A stretch of 64,000 nucleotides of DNA, taken from positions 28,026 to 92,025 of the forward strand of contig UQXE01000001.1 in NCBI GenBank assembly GCA_900544965.1. Reading direction: 5' to 3'. Source of the stretch: an uncultured Eubacteriales bacterium. Its GTDB lineage: Bacteria > Bacillota > Clostridia > Christensenellales > CAG-138. Below the pieces are notes generated by a model. That model saw only the letters and a list, made by a program, of their open reading frames with translations. It had not been told where the DNA came from and searched no databases. Of the stretch, positions 17,736 through 26,563 are shown one piece after another. The position numbers and the translations under genes are program-made. Numbering within the stretch: position 1 is the stretch's first letter; each line of letters begins with the position of its first letter.

Positions 17736-18554
17736 TTATCTTAGTTTCTCATCTATAAGTTTATATTCGTTTCGCTCATTAAGCCTTATAAGCCCCATTG
17801 ATGCTATAGAGCGTCTAACTATCATTTCATCGCCGGGATATAAGTCCATATTGTCAACTCCATCCGAAGAAAAGCGCGCCTCGTCTCTTGCGGTAAGCTT
17901 TATAACAGCATCCCGTGACAATACTACCGGGCGGATTCCTAGGGAATGTGAGCATATCGGTGTAACAGATACCGCTTCAAGCCCAGTTGATATTATCGGC
18001 CCTCCCGCTGAAACCGAATAACCCGTTGAACCGGCTGGAGTGCTTATTATTATACCATCGCAGTATACGCTTCCAGCATCCATTCCGTCAAAGCACATAT
18101 CAATGTGAGCCACTGAAGAGAAGCATTTTTTATATAGTATAAAATCATTTACGCACATAAAACTTTTGTCTTTTACTGTGCATTCAAGCATCATATATGT
18201 TTCTATATTATAGTTTCCTTCAATAATTCGCGTCATTGCCGACTCAAGCGAACTAAGATCCGTCTCGCTCAGGAAACCTATCCTTCCAACGTTTACCCCA
18301 AGGATAGGCGCCCTTGTCCCGCATCCCTTGACCATCCAGTGAATGGCCCGCAATATGGTTCCATCACCCCCGATAGCGAGAAGCACGTCTACCGTACCGC
18401 CTTCATAAATGGTATCAGGTTTCCCGCAGTCGGCCCACCTTACCCCAACGCGGTCCAGAATGGACTTAGCGGCACTTACAGCTTCTAACGCCCGTTTCTT
18501 ATTTGGATTTGCAAATATGCCAGCAATAATGTTTTGGCCTTTTATATTCTCCAT
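17736..18554 (-). CDS. nadK: NAD kinase
   Basis: A 272-residue enzyme that phosphorylates NAD to NADP. The nucleotide motif GGDG is at residues 62-65 (LLAIGGDGTILRA), followed by GVNVGRIGFL and the second conserved block STPAGSTGYSVSAGGPI. The start ATG at 18554 comes one base after the tlyA stop, the most economical choice; a longer frame upstream only overlaps tlyA. About 200 A/T-rich bases separate it from argR. Confidence 0.95.
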   Translation of the reverse strand: MENIKGQNIIAGIFANPNKKRALEAVSAAKSILDRVGVRWADCGKPDTIYEGGTVDVLLAIGGDGTILRAIHWMVKGCGTRAPILGVNVGRIGFLSETDLSSLESAMTRIIEGNYNIETYMMLECTVKDKSFMCVNDFILYKKCFSSVAHIDMCFDGMDAGSVYCDGIIISTPAGSTGYSVSAGGPIISTGLEAVSVTPICSHSLGIRPVVLSRDAVIKLTARDEARFSSDGVDNMDLYPGDEMIVRRSIASMGLIRLNERNEYKLIDEKLR

Positions 18555-18555
18555 A

Positions 18556-19404
18556 TCATTCGTCCCTGCCGCAATGCTTTGCCGCCAGCTCGTCATGAGA
18601 TCTATCCACCGTACGCGTAACCATTTCGCTGATTTTGGCGGTATCTCCCATTGCGGTTCCACGATCCTTTTTTAGTATCAGAAGAAACTCTATATTACCC
18701 TTTGGGCCGGTTATCGGGGAATAGTCCATACCAATTATAGCATATCCGCTTTTTTCAGAAAATAAGGCTATGTCGGTTAAAACGCCGCGGTGGGTTTCTG
18801 GCGAACGAACAACCCCATTCTTGCCTACCTTATCCCTGCCCGCCTCAAACTGAGGCTTGACAAGCGCTACAACTATCCCTCCCTGTTTAAGGCAGTCGTA
18901 TAGTGGAGCCAGTATCAGCTTAAGCGAAATAAACGATACGTCTACGGACGCAAAATCCAGATAACCTTCATACCAGGATGGCTCCATATTCCTGGCGTTA
19001 TGACGCTCGAGCACTATAACACGCGGATCGTTGCGCAGCTTCCAGTCGAGCTGCCCGTATCCTACATCAACCGCAAAGACCTTTTCCGCGCCGTAGGTAA
19101 GCATACAATCCGTAAACCCCCCTGTCGACGCGCCGATATCGGCGGCAAAGCATCCGGTTAAATCCAAGGCATTTGCGTCAATAGCCTTTTTTAGCTTAAG
19201 TCCGCCCCTGCTCACAAAGGGTATGGGGTCCTCTTTAACCGTTATTAAGTCGCCGCTGGACACGGGAGCGCCGGCTTTGTCAATTCTAATTCCGTTTTTA
19301 TACACAACCCCGGACATGATGAGGGATCTTGCCCTTTCTCTGCTGACAGCAAGGCCTAGCTCAACCATACGTATATCGGCTCGTATATTATTGCCGGATT
19401 TCAT
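18556..19404 (-). CDS. tlyA: TlyA family rRNA (cytidine-2'-O)-methyltransferase
   Basis: A 282-residue protein with an N-terminal S4 RNA-binding domain (about residues 1-65: RADIRMVELGLAVSRERAR, VYKNGIRIDKAG) and a C-terminal FtsJ-like SAM methyltransferase (ADIGASTGGFTDCML, DVGYGQLDWKLR, DVSFISL). Characterised TlyA enzymes methylate rRNA and can confer capreomycin sensitivity. Known as YqxC in Bacillus, where it also follows dxs. Its start overlaps the dxs stop by four bases (ATGA). Confidence 0.94.
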   Translation of the reverse strand: MKSGNNIRADIRMVELGLAVSRERARSLIMSGVVYKNGIRIDKAGAPVSSGDLITVKEDPIPFVSRGGLKLKKAIDANALDLTGCFAADIGASTGGFTDCMLTYGAEKVFAVDVGYGQLDWKLRNDPRVIVLERHNARNMEPSWYEGYLDFASVDVSFISLKLILAPLYDCLKQGGIVVALVKPQFEAGRDKVGKNGVVRSPETHRGVLTDIALFSEKSGYAIIGMDYSPITGPKGNIEFLLILKKDRGTAMGDTAKISEMVTRTVDRSHDELAAKHCGRDE

Positions 19405-21254
19405 ATTGTATCAAGCGCCTCCTTCAGTCTCCTCCTTATCTGCTTAGCAGTAAGGCCGCAGATTTCATCCTGCTCAGATACAGTAGCATGTCCTACGGGA
19501 TGGTCCATAACGCCTAAATTTACAAGCCTTACGGCTTTCCCGCAAACCGCCTGGGCTATTAAAGCCCCAAAACCGCACGTTGTTATCCCGTCCTCCAGCG
19601 TTATTATAACATCCGAGGATTCAATAAGCCTATCAAGCACGCTCCTGTCAAGCGGCCTGATAAACCTCGCGTTTATCACTCCCACCGATAGGCCTTCCGC
19701 AGCTTCAAGCGCGGTCTGTACAAGCCTTCCGGTTGCAATTACATTAACGTTTTTTATTTCCCGCAAAACGTTCCATCTTCCATATTCTATATCATCGTTT
19801 ATGCCCAATGTTTCAATAAGCACGCCGCGATTATATCTTATCGCGCTGGGCTTATCCAGCGTTAAGGCGTGTCTTAGCATCATACGCAGCTCCTCCTGCG
19901 AGGCGGGAGAATAGATCGTAATCCCAGGGGCGCTTAGAAGATAAGCAATATCGTAAACGCCCTGATGGGTTTCGCCGTCCTCGCCCACTAGGCCGGCCCG
20001 GTCAACAGCCAATATTACGGGCAGCTGCTGCAGGCAAACATCGTGTATAATCTGATCATAGGCCCTCTGCAGGAATGTCGAATATATTGCCGCTACAGGA
20101 CGCATGCCGCCTGCCGCGAGTCCGGCGGCGAGCGTAACAGCGTGCTGCTCGGCTATGCCGACGTCAAAGAAGCGGTCTGGGTACAGTCTGAAGAAATCCG
20201 AAAGGCCTGTTCCGCTTGCCATTGCGGCGGTTATTGCGCATATTCTAGGATCATAACCAGCCAGGCGCGAAAGCTCCTCTCCAAATATTTTTGAGTTGCT
20301 TGCCGATGGTTTCCGTTTAAGCGCCCCGGTCTCCTTATAAAACGGCGCTACGCCATGAAACAGCTCTGGATCCCGTTCGGCCGGAGGATAGCCTTTCCCC
20401 TTTTTTGTCACCACATGGATTGCTACAGGCTTGTCAAAGCCCTTTGCCTTTCCAAGCACTTCCAATAGTTCGTGGATGTTATGCCCGTCTACAGGCCCTA
20501 TGTATGTAAAACCCATCGCCTCAAACCATATGTTGCTTGGCAGCATAAAGTATTTAAGTCTGTTTTTGAATTTCTCAATGCGCTTTGCCGCCCACTTTCC
20601 TACCCTTGTGCGGTCAAGGATACGGACAGTCGACTTTTTCAACGACCTATAACCCCTGCTTGCCCTCATCAGGTTCAAATGCTTGCTCATTGCGCTTGCG
20701 TTATAGGATATAGACATATCATTGTCATTTATAACCACAATAATCGGCAGCTGGCGCTGTCCCGCGTCGTCCAGGGCTTCATACGCCATCCCGCCGGTAA
20801 GAGCCCCGTCCCCTATCACCGCCACAACGGCGCCTTTCTCCCCTTTTAGGCGCTTTGCGCATAAAATTCCAAGCGCGGCTGATACAGAGGTGCTCGAATG
20901 GCCGGTTTCAAATATATCGCAGGGGCTTTCACTCCTCTTAGGGAACCCGCTTATTCCTCCAAGACGCCTCAAACGTTTAAAGCCTTCGCGCCTGCCTGTG
21001 AGTATCTTATGAATGTATGCCTGATGACCTACGTCAAATATCAGGGAATCCTCAGGCACGTCAAAAACGCGGTGCAGCGCTATTGTAAGCTCTACAACGC
21101 CCAGGTTTGAGGCAAGATGGCCTCCATTTTCAGATACGGAGTCGACAAGAAACGAACGAATTTCTTCTGCAAGCGGCTCAAGGTATGTGCTGCTCAGCGA
21201 CTTAAACTGTTCGATACTATTGATCTTACTCAAAATCGGATATTTCTCCATCAT
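19401..21254 (-). CDS. dxs: 1-deoxy-D-xylulose-5-phosphate synthase
   Basis: A thiamine-diphosphate transketolase-like enzyme of about 617 residues that makes DXP from pyruvate and glyceraldehyde-3-phosphate, the first step of the MEP isoprenoid pathway. GHSSTSVSAALG, the ThDP-binding GDGALTGGMAYEA, DGHNIHELLEVL and LVGEDGETHQGVYD are all present. The start is placed at 21254 or the adjacent ATG at 21251; a longer frame would overlap the preceding gene. It shares the operon with ispA, which acts later in the same pathway. Confidence 0.96.
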   Translation of the reverse strand: MMEKYPILSKINSIEQFKSLSSTYLEPLAEEIRSFLVDSVSENGGHLASNLGVVELTIALHRVFDVPEDSLIFDVGHQAYIHKILTGRREGFKRLRRLGGISGFPKRSESPCDIFETGHSSTSVSAALGILCAKRLKGEKGAVVAVIGDGALTGGMAYEALDDAGQRQLPIIVVINDNDMSISYNASAMSKHLNLMRASRGYRSLKKSTVRILDRTRVGKWAAKRIEKFKNRLKYFMLPSNIWFEAMGFTYIGPVDGHNIHELLEVLGKAKGFDKPVAIHVVTKKGKGYPPAERDPELFHGVAPFYKETGALKRKPSASNSKIFGEELSRLAGYDPRICAITAAMASGTGLSDFFRLYPDRFFDVGIAEQHAVTLAAGLAAGGMRPVAAIYSTFLQRAYDQIIHDVCLQQLPVILAVDRAGLVGEDGETHQGVYDIAYLLSAPGITIYSPASQEELRMMLRHALTLDKPSAIRYNRGVLIETLGINDDIEYGRWNVLREIKNVNVIATGRLVQTALEAAEGLSVGVINARFIRPLDRSVLDRLIESSDVIITLEDGITTCGFGALIAQAVCGKAVRLVNLGVMDHPVGHATVSEQDEICGLTAKQIRRRLKEALDTI

Positions 21255-21261
21255 CGAAGCA

Positions 21262-21858
21262 TTACTTCGCACTGGATTTTTTCCGTTCGCCGTTTTTGGA
21301 AAACAGCGCAAACAACTTTCCAACCATAAACACTATCCTTTGGCTGTGCTTCGTCGCGATACGCTTGCCCGACGCTTTCCCGCTTACGGTTATCGCGGCT
21401 ATAAGCGCTGATATAGCAACATTTACTATCAATGCTTCTGTAGTTGCGGCGGAGATTATTATTGACGCCGCAACGGCCGCGCCCATCGCTCCCGACACTA
21501 TTCCGCATATATCGCCTACAACGTCGTTACAAATATTGGCCACCATGGCTGAGTTTTGAACGAGCCTTATTGAGTGTTTTGCTCCGCGAATCCGCTTTGA
21601 CGCCATAGCCGTATATGCCGTAACGTCCTGTATGGTCACTGCCACGCCGACTATATCAAATAAAATCCCAATAAATATTATAAATACCAGTACGAATACC
21701 GCCACATACAGCGGCACCCCAAGCAAAACCGTTTCAGACAAAAAGCTTAACACAAGCGCTATCGCCAATGTGATAAAAAAGACCTTTACAGGCCAAATAT
21801 CTCGCTTTTTCTTGCGGCGCCTGTTCTTGGCGTCGCTCTTCTTTTGTTGTGTATCCAT
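21262..21858 (-). CDS. oapA: Probable OLE-associated membrane protein OapA
   Basis: A 198-residue membrane protein. The N-terminus is very basic (KNRRRKKKRDIW, residues 11-22). It is followed by hydrophobic segments at about 22-42 and 48-72, a soluble stretch with IRGAKHSIRLVQNSAMVANICN and NDVVGDICGI (111-120), two more hydrophobic segments at about 118-160, and a basic tail. Similar Clostridia proteins are sometimes labelled CorB-like Mg/Co transporters, but no CBS domain is present. Its place between a large non-coding block and dxs, downstream of ispA, is that of oapA, whose product holds OLE RNA at the membrane. The start at 21858 has GGAG upstream. Identity rests on context and layout. 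Confidence 0.78.
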   Translation of the reverse strand: MDTQQKKSDAKNRRRKKKRDIWPVKVFFITLAIALVLSFLSETVLLGVPLYVAVFVLVFIIFIGILFDIVGVAVTIQDVTAYTAMASKRIRGAKHSIRLVQNSAMVANICNDVVGDICGIVSGAMGAAVAASIIISAATTEALIVNVAISALIAAITVSGKASGKRIATKHSQRIVFMVGKLFALFSKNGERKKSSAK

Positions 21859-21885
21859 ACATCTCCACATGCCATATATAGATAT

Positions 21886-22448
21886 ATGGTGGTGGCACAT
21901 TGAGTAAACTTTGCGCCTTAAGGTCCGGCTAGATTTCCTCGCCCGCCACTCCCCGTCGCCGTTAGAAGCGGTTTCCCATTATGTCGGACGCTGCGCTGTC
22001 TCCATACGCAGGGCCGGACTGCCACTTAGCGCGCACCGTAATCCCCAATATGCCTTAATTCCAACAGTCTAGGAGCTTTCCTCAGCAGCTTTGCCATCCC
22101 CTAGCCTCTTTTGCAGTACAGGTTTCAAAAGGGTTATGCAGAATTGCCAAACCGCCTTATTCCCCTGACACCACTCAAGGCAGGCTACACTGTACACAGC
22201 GTTTACCGCAATACAGGTTTAATCCTATTGAGTAATCGAACTCAAGTTGCCGACCACCCATATAGGTCTCCACGAAGAACGGGTCGCCTTCCGCATGCCT
22301 TTGCAGACCGCCCGGTCTTCTTAACTCCCAGCATAAACCCCCGACTGGCATCGAAAGCAAACACCAGGAACTTCATCGATGTGCCCTCAACGGATTTTTA
22401 GGCCCGCTTTCAGGAACAGCATTGCTGACTAGAATACTGCACCACCAT
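21886..22448 (-). ncRNA. Probable OLE RNA (ornate, large, extremophilic RNA)
   Basis: There are 626 bases between the ispA stop and the oapA start with no credible gene. On the minus strand the block is dense in pairing potential. A 9-bp helix joins its two ends (22440-22448 with 21886-21894). A 7-bp long-range helix (22013-22019 with 21923-21929) encloses a CTGCG/CGCAG hairpin (21991-21995 with 22007-22011). A perfect TTGAGT/ACTCAA hairpin lies at 22228-22245. Another piece reads GGCTAGGGGATGGCAAAGC with CTAGG/CCTAG pairing. Published OLE RNAs are about 600 nt, occur in Bacilli and Clostridia, and lie between ispA and oapA-dxs as here. RNase P, tmRNA and SRP signatures are absent. Exact ends are inferred. 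Confidence 0.82.
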
Positions 22449-22484
22449 TATTATTTTGCCACAGCGTGCAGTCAAATGCAAGCG

Positions 22485-23372
22485 TCAATATTTCCTGTCC
22501 ATCGTCATTCCGATAAGCGAACTGAAGAACTCCGTGTCCCCGTCAATTCTATACAGTGCCTTTCTCGCCCTTTCGGAAGCATTTTCAGCCATAATCCTTG
22601 ATTGCTCCAATCCAAAAAGGGTTACATAGGTGAGCTTTTTAGTTTTTGCGTCCTTGCCTATGCTTTTGCCAAGTGCATTAATGTCTCCTGTGCAATCCAG
22701 AATATCGTCCGTAATCTGAAACAGCATTCCAAATGCATCCCCAAATTCCATTAACGCACAAATCCATTGCGAATCGGCGCCCCCCACATACGCCCCTGCC
22801 AGTACCGACGCCCTGATTAACGCTCCGGTCTTGTCCTTATGTATCGACCTTAACGTATCCTCACTATAATCATCGTCCAAAGAGGCTTTTATATCCTTCA
22901 TCTGTCCCGCTATCATTCCAGTAGCTCCAATCGCTCTTGCCACCTCCCTGACCGCTTTAAAATAGCCCTCGTTCTCACGATGCCGATCCAAGCCGTCAAG
23001 CATAAGTTCAAATGCCGATGAAAGCAGCGCATCGCCGGCAAGTATAGCGGTTGCCTCTCCAAAAGCCTTATGATTTGACGGTTTGCCCCTCCTGAAATCG
23101 TCGTTATCCATAGCGGGCAAGTCGTCGTGTATTAATGAGTATGTATGAAGCATCTCTATCGCCCCCGCTATCGGCAACGCGGTGGTAACATCCCCTCCAG
23201 CTAGCCTACAGGCAGCCAGCGTCATGCATGGCCTAAGGCGCTTCCCCCCCGCTTCCAGACTGTAAAGCATTGAAGCCTGAAGCGGTGCGGGGATGAGAGC
23301 GGTTTTTACGTATGACAATATATATGGTTCCACCATAGACCTATACTCGTTTAACACAGGGGCAAGCTCCAT
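22485..23372 (-). CDS. ispA: Farnesyl diphosphate synthase (polyprenyl synthase)
   Basis: A 295-residue short-chain prenyl transferase joining IPP to allylic diphosphates. The first aspartate-rich motif is DDLPAMD at residues 83-89 and the second is DDILD. GGKRLRP (42-48) binds IPP. The product is probably farnesyl diphosphate, though chain length is not certain from sequence alone. It starts one base after the xseB stop. Confidence 0.95.
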   Translation of the reverse strand: MELAPVLNEYRSMVEPYILSYVKTALIPAPLQASMLYSLEAGGKRLRPCMTLAACRLAGGDVTTALPIAGAIEMLHTYSLIHDDLPAMDNDDFRRGKPSNHKAFGEATAILAGDALLSSAFELMLDGLDRHRENEGYFKAVREVARAIGATGMIAGQMKDIKASLDDDYSEDTLRSIHKDKTGALIRASVLAGAYVGGADSQWICALMEFGDAFGMLFQITDDILDCTGDINALGKSIGKDAKTKKLTYVTLFGLEQSRIMAENASERARKALYRIDGDTEFFSSLIGMTMDRKY

Positions 23373-23373
23373 A

Positions 23374-23592
23374 TTAATCCTCCGTATCCTCTGTCATCGT
23401 CTCCGAAGCCTTCTCTATACGCCCTTCATACTCTTCAAGCATATCCTTGCACAGCCTGGCAAGCGACATCCCCTTTTCATAAAGCTCCACCATCTCGTCA
23501 AGCGGCATGCTCTCGTCCGTAAGCCGACGCGTAATATGCTCAAGCTCGCTCATGGCGTCTTCATATGTCATCCTTTTGCTTTCCACGATCAA
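23374..23592 (-). CDS. xseB: Exodeoxyribonuclease VII small subunit
   Basis: A 72-residue protein with the typical XseB helix pair (YEDAMSELEHITRRLTDESM, PLDEMVELYEKGMSLARLCK). It associates with XseA to form the single-strand-specific exonuclease VII. Its start overlaps the xseA stop by four bases. Confidence 0.95.
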   Translation of the reverse strand: MIVESKRMTYEDAMSELEHITRRLTDESMPLDEMVELYEKGMSLARLCKDMLEEYEGRIEKASETMTEDTED

Positions 23593-24926
23593 CCCTCCTT
23601 GTTCTTTATTTCAGCCTCGGCTGTTCCGTCGCGCATTATCAGTTCAATGCGTTTTCCGGTTGTTAAATCATCCGTGGAGTACAGATAATCCCCACCTTTT
23701 GATCTTATCATAGCAAAACCCCGCCTCAGCACATTTTCAGGTCCGCATAGCCGTAGGCTTTCAGCGATACCTTGCATGCGGTTCCTAAGGTTGTCCATTG
23801 ACGAGTCCATGCCGTTCCTAAGCGCTTTAATATTACCATCCGATCTATCCTGTTGTTTATATATCGCATGCATTATATCCATTTTAACATGCGGGGCCGT
23901 TATTTCTCTCGCTCTGCTCCTGCCGTTGCTTAATCTTAAATTAGCAGCCCCGTCGATTGAGTCTATTCTTGTCGACAAACTTTGCCGACCCGCGTCGATG
24001 CGATAGACTGGAATCATAACCGCATGTGAGGAGGTTATGGAGCTGACACGCGCCTGCCTCTCAGATATTTTACTTTTTACGGCTTTGGTCATATTGCTCT
24101 GTACGGCGCTTAACGACGCCATAATCGACTCCATCTCAGGGGTGCACAGCTCAGCCGCGGCTGATGGCGTAGGAGCGCGCATGTCGGCTGCAAAATCCGA
24201 TATTGTGTAGTCGGTTTCATGGCCAACAGCGCTAACCACCGGTATCGAACAGTCGTAGATTGCCCTGGCCACATCCTCATCATTGAACGGCCAAAGATCT
24301 TCAACGCTTCCCCCTCCCCTGCATACGATGAGCACGTCGGCCAGTTTGAGCCTGTCCATTCTCCGTATCGCGGCGGCAATCTGCGCGGCGGCTCCCTCTC
24401 CCTGTACGGCAGTGGGGCAGAGCAGTATATTCATCTTTGGAAATCTTCTCGTTACGACATTTTTGATATCCGAGTATACTGCGCCCATCTCTGACGTTAC
24501 CACGCCTATACATCTGGGCAGCGCCGGAAGCGGCTTTTTATGCGACTCGTCAAACAACCCCTCTTTAGACAGCTTCTCCTTAAGCCGCATGAAGCGGGCG
24601 TACAGCTCCCCCTCCCCCTGCTGCTCCATCTCCTTTACGTATAATTGATAACGCCCCTCCTGTGTATATATGCTTACATAGCCTCTGGCAGTAACGGACA
24701 TTCCGTTTGACGGCTTAAATCCTAAGCCGAACGAATCGGGCTTAAACATAACGCAGCTTATCACTGAAGCTTCGTCTTTTAGCGAAAAATAAGCGTGCCC
24801 CGACGTGTGGCGCTTATACCCTGAAATCTCACCCTTTACACTGATATTTTTCAGCAGAAAGTCACGGCGAAGCAAATTTGCAGCATAATCATTTAGCTGG
24901 CTAACGCTCAATACCAACTCAGCCAC
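23589..24926 (-). CDS. xseA: Exodeoxyribonuclease VII large subunit
   Basis: A 445-residue catalytic subunit that degrades single-stranded DNA to oligonucleotides. An OB-fold is at the N-terminus (LSVSQLNDYAANLLRRDFLL, VKGEISGYKRHTSGHAYFSL), then the conserved catalytic region (PRCIGVVTSEMGAVYSDI, CRGGGSVEDLWPFNDEDVARA, AVGHETDYTISDFAAD), then a coiled coil. I chose the GTG at 24926, which overlaps the upstream gene's stop and has AAAGGA before it. The longer ATG frame at 24953 intrudes further into that gene. Confidence 0.95.
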   Translation of the reverse strand: MAELVLSVSQLNDYAANLLRRDFLLKNISVKGEISGYKRHTSGHAYFSLKDEASVISCVMFKPDSFGLGFKPSNGMSVTARGYVSIYTQEGRYQLYVKEMEQQGEGELYARFMRLKEKLSKEGLFDESHKKPLPALPRCIGVVTSEMGAVYSDIKNVVTRRFPKMNILLCPTAVQGEGAAAQIAAAIRRMDRLKLADVLIVCRGGGSVEDLWPFNDEDVARAIYDCSIPVVSAVGHETDYTISDFAADMRAPTPSAAAELCTPEMESIMASLSAVQSNMTKAVKSKISERQARVSSITSSHAVMIPVYRIDAGRQSLSTRIDSIDGAANLRLSNGRSRAREITAPHVKMDIMHAIYKQQDRSDGNIKALRNGMDSSMDNLRNRMQGIAESLRLCGPENVLRRGFAMIRSKGGDYLYSTDDLTTGKRIELIMRDGTAEAEIKNKEG

Positions 24927-25875
24927 CGCTCTTATACATCCTTTCAAATTCATGCCGCGCCTTCAGAGCGACCCCTACCGCATTGTCCGACGAGAGCTTG
25001 GGCAACGCAAATTCAACGATAATTTCCCTCTTTCTAGATTTAAGCCTATTGACGAGCAGGTTTCTGAGAATACCGCTTGACGCCACGCCTCCGGCAAGCA
25101 GATACCGATTTATTCCCGTCTTTTCCAAAGCGTTTATGATCATCTTCGCAAATGTCCTGGCCAGGCATTCGTATAAGGCACGAGCTATTTTGGCATGATC
25201 CTCCGCACCGTCAACCATGCCTATCAGCCGCGTTTCAGCGCCTGAAAAGGAACAGTTCAAGTTATTTACCGAACTTGGAACGATTATATCCGAACAATCC
25301 GTTTTAAGCGCAAGCTCCTCCATCCGCTTGCCCGCCGGAAAAGTGCAACCCATTCTAACCCCTATCCGGTCCACAAGCTGTCCTGCGTGAATATCCAGCG
25401 AACCGCCGAGCTTGGTTATATTGAAGCATTCGTCAACTAATAGTAACTCTGTCGTTCCCCCTGATATATGCATTGCGATAAACGGGCTGCCGCAAAAGGC
25501 TGCGTTTGAATATAATGCCGCCATTATATGGCCCTCCTGATGCGAGGTTTCAAACATCGGTATGCTAAGAGCCGACGCAATCGCCCTTGCAGCCATTGTG
25601 CCAACCAGGAATACCGGCATATATGAATCTGGCGCAGGATTTGGAACAGAACTAACCGCCAACGCGCCAATATTTCCTTTATCAAGTTCGTTAAGCGCCG
25701 AGTGCAGCATTTTATCCAGATTTCTTGTATGCAAAAATACCCCTTCGCTTTGGCGCAGGCCCCGCCCTCCAGGTGCCACCGCTAAAGGGGTTCTCATATC
25801 AACAACTATAGAATTATGGCTGACGCATGCTATCGAAGTAGTATAGCAGCTGGTATCTATCCCTAAGAATATCAT
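24919..25875 (-). CDS. TsaD-like (Kae1/YgjD family) paralog
   Basis: A 318-residue ASKHA-fold protein. It keeps the metal-binding HxxxH motif (His112, His116 in SHQEGHI), AMHISGGTTELLLV, the FSGAETRL block and the late aspartate (SSDNAVGVALKA). It lacks the GPGLxGxLLVG segment of true TsaD; the equivalent reads PNPAPDSYMPVFLVG. TsaD makes the t6A tRNA modification. This shorter paralog may not, and true tsaD may lie elsewhere in the genome. It is cotranscribed with nusB (4-base overlap) and xseA. Confidence 0.82.
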   Translation of the reverse strand: MIFLGIDTSCYTTSIACVSHNSIVVDMRTPLAVAPGGRGLRQSEGVFLHTRNLDKMLHSALNELDKGNIGALAVSSVPNPAPDSYMPVFLVGTMAARAIASALSIPMFETSHQEGHIMAALYSNAAFCGSPFIAMHISGGTTELLLVDECFNITKLGGSLDIHAGQLVDRIGVRMGCTFPAGKRMEELALKTDCSDIIVPSSVNNLNCSFSGAETRLIGMVDGAEDHAKIARALYECLARTFAKMIINALEKTGINRYLLAGGVASSGILRNLLVNRLKSRKREIIVEFALPKLSSDNAVGVALKARHEFERMYKSGG

Positions 25876-26288
25876 TGTTCTTCCGCCGTCTTTTTCCTGC
25901 TCAGAGTACCCAATATGCCATTTACAAACGACGATGAGCTAACATCTCCAAAACGTTTTGCAAGCTCAACAGCCTCGTTGATTGAAACGCTGTCCGATAT
26001 ACAGTCGCAATATAGTATTTCGAATATGGATATTCTGAGAATGCATAATTCGACCTTGGAAATACGCTGTATCTCCCATCCTATCGACAATTCGCCTATA
26101 ATCGAATCTATTTTATCCTCATTGTCTGCAACGCCGCTTAAAAGCTCGTTGGAAAAATCAATGTCCTCTTGCTTCGGGGTTTCGGTAATGCCCGATTGCT
26201 CAAGAATCGCCTCATATGTATCGTCACCCCCAAACATGCGGGCAAAGGCCAACTTCATCGCCACTTCTCTGGCGGTTCTTCTGCTCAT
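25872..26288 (-). CDS. nusB: Transcription antitermination factor NusB
   Basis: A 138-residue all-helical protein that acts with NusE (S10) on the boxA of rRNA operons to keep RNA polymerase elongating. RRTAREVAMKLAFARMF at the start and SVSINEAVELAKRFGDVSSSSFVNGILGTL at the end are typical. It heads the long operon. Confidence 0.94.
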   Translation of the reverse strand: MSRRTAREVAMKLAFARMFGGDDTYEAILEQSGITETPKQEDIDFSNELLSGVADNEDKIDSIIGELSIGWEIQRISKVELCILRISIFEILYCDCISDSVSINEAVELAKRFGDVSSSSFVNGILGTLSRKKTAEEQ

Positions 26289-26325
26289 ATATTCCTCCAG
26301 GCCGGTTTAATACGCAATTATATGA

Positions 26326-26550
26326 TTATCGGTTATCCTTAAATATCGCATCAAAAAAGGCTTTTATGCTTCCCCTGCCCCCCTTGTCAAGCAAGCGTCC
26401 CATAAAATAGCAAACCGTAACAACGGCAGCTATTAAAATGGTTCTCCAAAAACCTATGGTAAAGCAGAGTATCAGCACCAGCAGGCCGATTAAAACCAGC
26501 AGAATGCGCCACTTATGCCTATTAAGAAATTCGGTTAAATTTGAATTCAT
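26326..26550 (-). CDS. DUF2273 small membrane protein
   Basis: A 74-residue protein with two adjacent hydrophobic helices (about 15-31 and 33-50) and a basic tail (GRLLDKGGRGSIKAFFDAIF). DUF2273 proteins accompany Asp23 and AmaP in many Gram-positive bacteria, as here, and are thought to belong to the same membrane-associated stress assembly. It lies 13 bases after amaP. No biochemical role is known. Confidence 0.85.
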   Translation of the reverse strand: MNSNLTEFLNRHKWRILLVLIGLLVLILCFTIGFWRTILIAAVVTVCYFMGRLLDKGGRGSIKAFFDAIFKDNR

Positions 26551-26563
26551 AGCAGCACCCCGC

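Noticed and set aside
21262..21858. Mg/Co transporter (CorB/CNNM) function for the gene before dxs
   Set aside because: The protein lacks CBS and transporter-associated domains and is shorter than transporters; the OapA assignment explains both the basic N-terminus and the position. A link to magnesium through OLE remains possible.
22111..22401. A 96-codon plus-strand reading frame inside the OLE region
   Set aside because: No recognisable domain, composition unlike neighbours, antisense to a structured region; a chance frame.
21886..22448. RNase P RNA, tmRNA or SRP RNA as the identity of the large non-coding block
   Set aside because: A GAGGAAAG-like string recalls RNase P, but the other conserved RNase P blocks are missing; there is no tmRNA tag sequence or CCA-ending tRNA-like part, and no SRP loop. 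Context fits OLE RNA.
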